From: Candidatus Peribacteria bacterium RIFOXYB1_FULL_54_35
Lineage (GTDB): Bacteria > Patescibacteriota > Gracilibacteria > Peribacterales > Peribacteraceae
Assembly (NCBI GenBank): GCA_001787755.1
Contig: MFYJ01000002.1
Span: forward strand, 1-59,345
Length of the DNA stretch: 59,345 nt
Direction: 5' to 3'
A program made the position numbers and the translations under genes. Numbering within the stretch: the first letter of the stretch is position 1; each line of letters starts with the position of its first letter. This document shows, in pieces, positions 55,506 to 59,345 of the stretch. The notes beneath the pieces are model-generated. The model was not told where the DNA came from and made no database searches. It saw only the letters and a list, made by a program, of their open reading frames with translations.

Positions 55506-56402
55506 TCATACACCGGAAATTGCCGGCCTTCTGGAAGCTGTGACAACATTGGCTGCGAGAACCAGCAACCCCCCGAGCAGGATATTCCCCGTTATTGCTT
55601 CATGGAGAAACACCACCGCAAGCAGCGCTGCACTCACTGGTTCAAGGAGAAGCACAATGCCGGAGAGTGACGCTTCCACCGTTTGTGATCCTTTGAACAG
55701 CGCCGCAGCAGGCAACACTTCAGCCGTCATCGCAAACACAAAGATGAGCAACCAAGCTGTCGGTGATACATCCGTCCGCAGGGACACTAATGCAGGATCC
55801 TGCGTCACCAGAAAAACAAATGGGTAGAAAACAATGAACCAAAACAATGAAAAGATGAGCCAGCCAAACGTTCCGAGCAGTGATGGGATTTCGTCAAAGT
55901 GTGTTTTCCTAATCAGGATGATGTAGAGGGAAAGCAACATTCCCGCCAGGAGACCGAGCAGCGCACCTGACAGAGAGCCGATCGCCTGCATCTTCCACGG
56001 CTGGAAGAGAATGATGACGCCACACAGTGCTATGACCAATGCGAGAATCTTTCTCAGTGTGGGCTGCTCTCCAAGAATGAGCCAGCTCAGGAACACCGTC
56101 CACAGCGGCTGGCTGTAGATAAGAAACGCAGCCAAAGCAACGGGTGCGCCAAGTACGACAGCAGCGATTTCCGAGAGCCCCAGTGCCGCTCCAACGAGAC
56201 CAAGAACAATCAATGGTTTCCACTTTCTCCGGAGTATCGGCAGTGCATTCCACACGAACGGAAGAAGCACCAATGCACCAATGGCATACCGATAGATCGA
56301 GATCTCGAAGAGAGACACCCCGAGATCACTCAAGACTCTCCCGCCAAATGTCACCGTCCCGCTCAAAATGCCACAGGCGGCTACAAACAGATATCCGCGC
56401 AT
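55506..56402 (-). CDS. EamA-type (DMT) transporter
   Basis: A 298-residue drug/metabolite transporter with ten helices in two EamA halves (GILSGTVTFGGRVLSDLG, VALAAFLIYSQPLWTVFLSWLILGEQPTLRKILA; GALLGLLAGMLLSLYIILIRK, VEASLSGIVLLLEPVSAALLAVVFLHEAITGNILLGGLLV). Such carriers export amino acids or other small metabolites. Substrate not predictable. Confidence 0.9.
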   Translation of the reverse strand: MRGYLFVAACGILSGTVTFGGRVLSDLGVSLFEISIYRYAIGALVLLPFVWNALPILRRKWKPLIVLGLVGAALGLSEIAAVVLGAPVALAAFLIYSQPLWTVFLSWLILGEQPTLRKILALVIALCGVIILFQPWKMQAIGSLSGALLGLLAGMLLSLYIILIRKTHFDEIPSLLGTFGWLIFSLFWFIVFYPFVFLVTQDPALVSLRTDVSPTAWLLIFVFAMTAEVLPAAALFKGSQTVEASLSGIVLLLEPVSAALLAVVFLHEAITGNILLGGLLVLAANVVTASRRPAISGV

Positions 56403-56425
56403 ACAAGCACAGTATATCGGAACAC

Positions 56426-57691
56426 TTACCTCCGACGATATCTTCCCCGGGTATGGTGCCTGTGTGCACTGCGATTGAAACTGTGTGCATGCGGCCGCCC
56501 GGTGTGCTGGTGTGGATGTGCCGACGTACGCGATTTTTCTTCCATGGGAACAGGAGGAAGAGCCGCATGCTGCCGGCGCCGTATTGGCGTGCGAATAAGC
56601 CGTTCAATGTCCCGGATGCTGCTGGCCTGCGTGGGTGTCGCGAACGAGATGGCATGTCCTTCGCGATCAGCGCGGCCTGTCCGCCCGATCCGGTGGACGT
56701 AGTCGGAGGGATCATCCGGAAGATCGTAGTTGATCACTATCGCGATGTCCGTGACATCGATACCCCGCGAGGCGATATCTGTTGCAACGAGTACGCGGTG
56801 CGCGCCCTTCTTAAATCCTTCGAGCGCCGCGCGGCGTTGCCCCAGAGACCGGTTGGAGTGTATTTCCGCTGCACGGAATTTCGCAGCACTCAGTGCACGC
56901 ACAATCTTCTTGGCACCATATTTCGTGCGCGAGAAAACAAGCACCTTTCCCTCACTTTCGCCAAGGAGTGATTTGAGCAGCAAAAGCTTATCCTGCTGCT
57001 GCACAATGATAACCTCCTGTTCAACCTTTGCTGCGGCCGTTCCGGACGGAGCAACTTCTATGTGCAGCGGAAGATGCATCTGGCTGGAGGCGAGCTTGAT
57101 GATGCTCTGCGGCATTGTTGCCGAGAAGAGCAGTGTCTGACGCACGCGCGGGACATGGGAGAGAACGCGATCGATCTGCGGCTTGAACCCCATATCGAGC
57201 ATGCGATCCGCTTCGTCGAGGACGAGAATATCGACCTCTTTGAGAGACACAGTCCGCCGCTGCAAGTGGTCGTTGAGCCGACCGGGAGTAGCAATGAGAA
57301 TGCGGGGATTTCCCTTGATCATCTGCTGTTGCAAATGCATGGATGCACCGCCGACGAACACCGCCATGCGAATCCCAACCACGGACGCAAATGGCCGGAG
57401 CGCCTCCTCCACCTGGTACGCGAGCTCGCGCGTCGGGAGAAGGATGAGCGCCCTCTTCTTGCCGGCTGCCAGCTGCTGCAACATCGGGAGCCCGAAGGCA
57501 AAAGTCTTGCCCGTGCCTGTTTGCGCTATGCCAACGAGATCTTTCCCCTCAAGCGCGAGAGGAATTGCCTGATGCTGAATGGGCGTCGGCTGCGAGATCT
57601 TTCGGTCATCGAGGATTTTCAGGAACACAGGCTTAATGCCAATCTCACGAAATCCGAGAGATTCTCTCGCAGAGACAGTACTGGTTTGCAT
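56426..57691 (-). CDS. DEAD-box RNA helicase (RhlE-like)
   Basis: A 421-residue ATP-dependent RNA helicase with all motifs: Q motif (PTPIQHQAI), I AQTGTGKT, Ia PTRELA, TPGRL, II DEAD, III SAT, V ATDIASRGIDV and VI HRIGRTGR. The RhlE-type core is followed by a basic His/Arg-rich tail of about 55 residues (TSAHPHQHTGRPHAHSF, HRHHTRGRYRRR), likely for RNA binding. The start MQTSTVSARESLGF at 57691 is preferred over 57748. The role is RNA remodelling in ribosome assembly or decay. Confidence 0.96.
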   Translation of the reverse strand: MQTSTVSARESLGFREIGIKPVFLKILDDRKISQPTPIQHQAIPLALEGKDLVGIAQTGTGKTFAFGLPMLQQLAAGKKRALILLPTRELAYQVEEALRPFASVVGIRMAVFVGGASMHLQQQMIKGNPRILIATPGRLNDHLQRRTVSLKEVDILVLDEADRMLDMGFKPQIDRVLSHVPRVRQTLLFSATMPQSIIKLASSQMHLPLHIEVAPSGTAAAKVEQEVIIVQQQDKLLLLKSLLGESEGKVLVFSRTKYGAKKIVRALSAAKFRAAEIHSNRSLGQRRAALEGFKKGAHRVLVATDIASRGIDVTDIAIVINYDLPDDPSDYVHRIGRTGRADREGHAISFATPTQASSIRDIERLIRTPIRRRQHAALPPVPMEEKSRTSAHPHQHTGRPHAHSFNRSAHRHHTRGRYRRR

Positions 57692-57824
57692 ACGGTTTAA
57701 GCCTACTCTCAGCGGAGAAAAAGGCGAACAAATACCCGAGATTATCACGCAGAAATTCCTGCCAAAACAGCCAGGAAGAGAGGAAAAAGGACCTTTCTCC
57801 TAGGAAGATTGCCCCAAGAAGCCT

Positions 57825-58100
57825 ATGGTGGCTCTGCGCAGTTGCGTGCCTTTTCCACCCTCTCTCATTCCAAAAAAACGTGAATTCTGCGCGGTGAAAG
57901 GTTGCAGCAAAGCAACGAACGGCAGGCAGTACTGCGAAAAGCACCTGTCGGTGGATGAGCGCAGAAAGCTGTCTCAGGAGCAACAGGATGGCATCCGGTC
58001 AGACTGTTGTGGCGCACTGTGCATTACCGGCAAAGTCCACGAGAACGGAGAGCAGTATTGCACCAAATGCAAGCAGGCTTGCTGCTGGAGGGGGGTATGA
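57825..58100 (+). CDS. Small Cys-rich zinc-binding protein
   Basis: A 91-residue protein. Two metal-site clusters: C-x4-C-x9-C-x2-H (CAVKGCSKATNGRQYCEKH) and CC...C-x2-C-x3-C (SDCCGALCITG, YCTKCKQACC). Probably two zinc ribbons or fingers. The first cluster resembles short zinc-finger motifs of ribosome- or nucleic-acid-binding proteins. Function unknown. The frame is open but the N-terminal 18 residues may not be translated. Confidence 0.55.
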   Translation: MVALRSCVPFPPSLIPKKREFCAVKGCSKATNGRQYCEKHLSVDERRKLSQEQQDGIRSDCCGALCITGKVHENGEQYCTKCKQACCWRGV

Positions 58101-58152
58101 GTGAATGGTGGTGCGGACTCAATAGTATTCAGACTTGATAGCACGGTACTGC

Positions 58153-58158
58153 TATACT
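58153..58158 (+). promoter_or_regulatory. -10 hexamer TATACT before a small membrane protein
   Basis: TATACT at 58153-58158 ends 6 nt before the GTG at 58165, again giving a leaderless arrangement. The -35 is weak. Confidence 0.45.
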
Positions 58159-58164
58159 CTCTTC

Positions 58165-58302
58165 GTGGTCGCTCTTGCTTTGTTCATATTCGTTGTTGTT
58201 CTCTTCCTCATCCTCATGTCACAGTGGGGCGCAAAAACAGACAGCACACCCGGTCAACGGAAAGATGGCGAGGAGCATTCTAAAGACGACAAAAGCAAGT
58301 AA
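58165..58302 (+). CDS. Small membrane protein (45 aa)
   Basis: A 45-residue protein from GTG 58165: one strong membrane helix (residues 2-18, VALALFIFVVVLFLILM) and a charged, Lys/Asp-rich tail (QWGAKTDSTPGQRKDGEEHSK). Too short for any family call. The TATACT promoter element just before it and the clean stop support it. Confidence 0.5.
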   Translation: MVALALFIFVVVLFLILMSQWGAKTDSTPGQRKDGEEHSKDDKSK

Positions 58303-58356
58303 TCAGGGAATAGGTGATGGGCTTAAAGAGTGTGAAGGCAAACCCTTTGTGGAATG

Positions 58357-59124
58357 TTATGGCAAACTGGCATCAGTCTCTTGTGTCTCTACCTGTTGCA
58401 TAGACTCATTATTCGAACTTCGCAGAAATTGAGACATCATTATTACTATTCCTATAAAGGACATACCTAGCATCAGTACTGTCATCCAAAGTCTCACTGA
58501 TTCGTACCATCCAACAGGTGCAGCAACGTATTTCATAAGTCGTAACCCTCTTTTATCTGCTTTGATTCGCAGTTTTAACCATTTGATTTCATCTGGATCA
58601 GTTTCCTGTTTCAATTTTTGTTTACATTCTTCAATTGAATCTCGGTAATCCATCTTTCTTCCGTCAATTGGATTAATTCTTTCGTCTCTTTTTCTTCCAG
58701 GAAGAGCAAAAAGCACTCGGGCATTTATTATCTTTCTCTCAACAAAAATAGTAATGAAGATCGAAAGAAGTGCCAGCAACACTGAAGTACCTATAAATCC
58801 AAAAGACCAATAAACTGTACTCCAGTCTGGTTCTACTCTCATTAAATTAGATCCAACAAGGGTTGTGAAGAATGCTGTAATAGACATCATCACAATTGAA
58901 TACTTGTGCAAGTAGTCCCTCCACTCTTCAAAATTCTTTTGGATCAGTGACTCTGATTTTGCAGCTTCCTCAAGAAATCTGTCTGGTCTATTCAACTCAT
59001 CAAGCCTCCTCTGAAAATCAAAAATCCTCTCCAGAGAGTCCATTTTTATTTTAAGCAAAGACACTTCGCTTCTAATACCTGAAAGCTCTTTGAGTATGTG
59101 TTGTGATTCGTCCATGGAGATCAT
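58357..59124 (-). CDS. AT-rich membrane protein with N-terminal coiled coil
   Basis: A 255-residue protein of unknown family. Residues 5-60 are a likely coiled coil (ILKELSGIRSEVSLLKIKMDSLERIF). Membrane helices lie at about 75-97, 105-128 and 213-234. A long charged cytosolic loop (ERKIINARVLF, EECKQKLKQETDPDEIKWLKLR) lies between the second and third. The DNA is clearly richer in A/T than the rest of the window, so the gene may be recently acquired. The three-helix plus loop design recalls small SLATT-like or channel-type effectors, but that is only a resemblance. Confidence 0.65.
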   Translation of the reverse strand: MISMDESQHILKELSGIRSEVSLLKIKMDSLERIFDFQRRLDELNRPDRFLEEAAKSESLIQKNFEEWRDYLHKYSIVMMSITAFFTTLVGSNLMRVEPDWSTVYWSFGFIGTSVLLALLSIFITIFVERKIINARVLFALPGRKRDERINPIDGRKMDYRDSIEECKQKLKQETDPDEIKWLKLRIKADKRGLRLMKYVAAPVGWYESVRLWMTVLMLGMSFIGIVIMMSQFLRSSNNESMQQVETQETDASLP

Positions 59125-59162
59125 TCTACCTCCTTAACGGTCTTTCGATAAGCACACCACTC

Positions 59163-59197
59163 ATAAAAAAACCCGCGAAGCGGAAGCTTGCTTTCGC
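59163..59197 (-). terminator. Hairpin with T-run upstream of the 58357-59124 gene
   Basis: On the minus strand GCGAAAGC pairs (one bulge) with GCTTCGC, then GGG and a run of seven T. It would stop transcription entering from beyond the window. The last 150 bases hold no gene I can support. Confidence 0.45.
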
Positions 59198-59345
59198 TGG
59201 AGCGGCACCGCTAAAGGGAAGGGGGTACTGGGGGAAACCGTAGGTTTCCCTCAGAAAATGGTGGGCCAGGAGGGACCCCTCCACTCGTCATATGAGACGT
59301 TTATTCCGGAAGGCAAAACCTGATGATGACTTCAGGTACTTCTCA

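Noticed and set aside
59255-59290. A tRNA 3' end on the minus strand (GGGCCAGGAGGGA)
   Set aside because: It resembles an acceptor and T-stem, but the T-loop TTCAA is missing and no 5' half is seen. At most it is a relic.
1-59345. UGA read as Gly, as in Gracilibacteria
   Set aside because: UGA ends the TIM-barrel, CD-NTase, purD, greA and other genes at expected protein lengths.

Overview
The window looks like a chromosomal piece of a small-genome Patescibacteria/CPR bacterium, most likely a Peribacteria/Peregrinibacteria relative. This is inferred from the gene mix: GT-C/TPR membrane glycosyltransferase-like proteins, S-layer-homology proteins with Ser-rich linkers, a class D/E-like sortase, a lone carB, a BT1 folate carrier, and almost no Shine-Dalgarno sequences. 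UGA is an ordinary stop codon here, which argues against the UGA-Gly code of Gracilibacteria. The window has one tRNA and no rRNA, CRISPR array or recognisable transposase.

Layout. 0-7 kb (mostly minus strand): a small anchored protein, a remarkable 827-residue Lys/Leu protein built on an 11-residue repeat, a GT-C/TPR protein and an SLH/Calx-beta surface protein. 7-9.1 kb: groES-groEL under a CIRCE element. 9.2-11.9 kb: a lower-GC three-gene operon with a second CIRCE element. It encodes a membrane protein with a cytosolic alpha/beta domain, a CD-NTase-like nucleotidyltransferase and an E2-like protein fused to two SEC-C zinc motifs. It resembles an E2-type CBASS defence system placed under heat-shock (HrcA) control and is the strongest candidate for a novel system. 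12-14.2 kb: a TIM-barrel isomerase and an SDR oxidoreductase, both with strong Shine-Dalgarno sites. 14.4-19.2 kb: hypothetical, secreted and tiny membrane proteins, plus about 500 nt of nested hairpins that looks like a structured RNA (17.5-18.0 kb).

19.3-25 kb: an SLH/beta-propeller surface protein and a membrane-anchored two-domain Clp-like ATPase with a small membrane partner. 25-31.4 kb: nucleotide and one-carbon genes (tmk, folD, purF, purD) with a BT1-family carrier. 31.4-37 kb: prfA, a GDYXXLXY/DUF2157-like membrane pair, mnmA, a sortase and tRNA-Leu(UAA). 37-43.7 kb: an SLH protein, carB, greA and holA. 43.7-46.6 kb: a dockerin-like, cohesin/FN3-like and cupredoxin-like surface cluster with a sortase-type tail. 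46.6-52.3 kb: a VIT1/CCC1 carrier, two more GT-C/TPR-type membrane proteins and a lipoprotein. 52.3-54.5 kb: a probable chorismate mutase behind an aromatic-rich leader peptide, and a kinase/dCMP-deaminase fusion. 54.5-59.1 kb: a radical SAM protein, an EamA carrier, a DEAD-box helicase and an AT-rich membrane protein.

Cross-cutting patterns. Many genes have a -10 hexamer only 6-12 nt before the start codon, which suggests leaderless initiation. Several non-coding repeat families occur: a 92-94 bp element with terminal inverted repeats, word-built palindromes at gene ends, CTGAG/GTCGAAG hairpins, and hairpins with a conserved ATA/GAA internal loop. All functions are read from sequence by eye; no database search was run.
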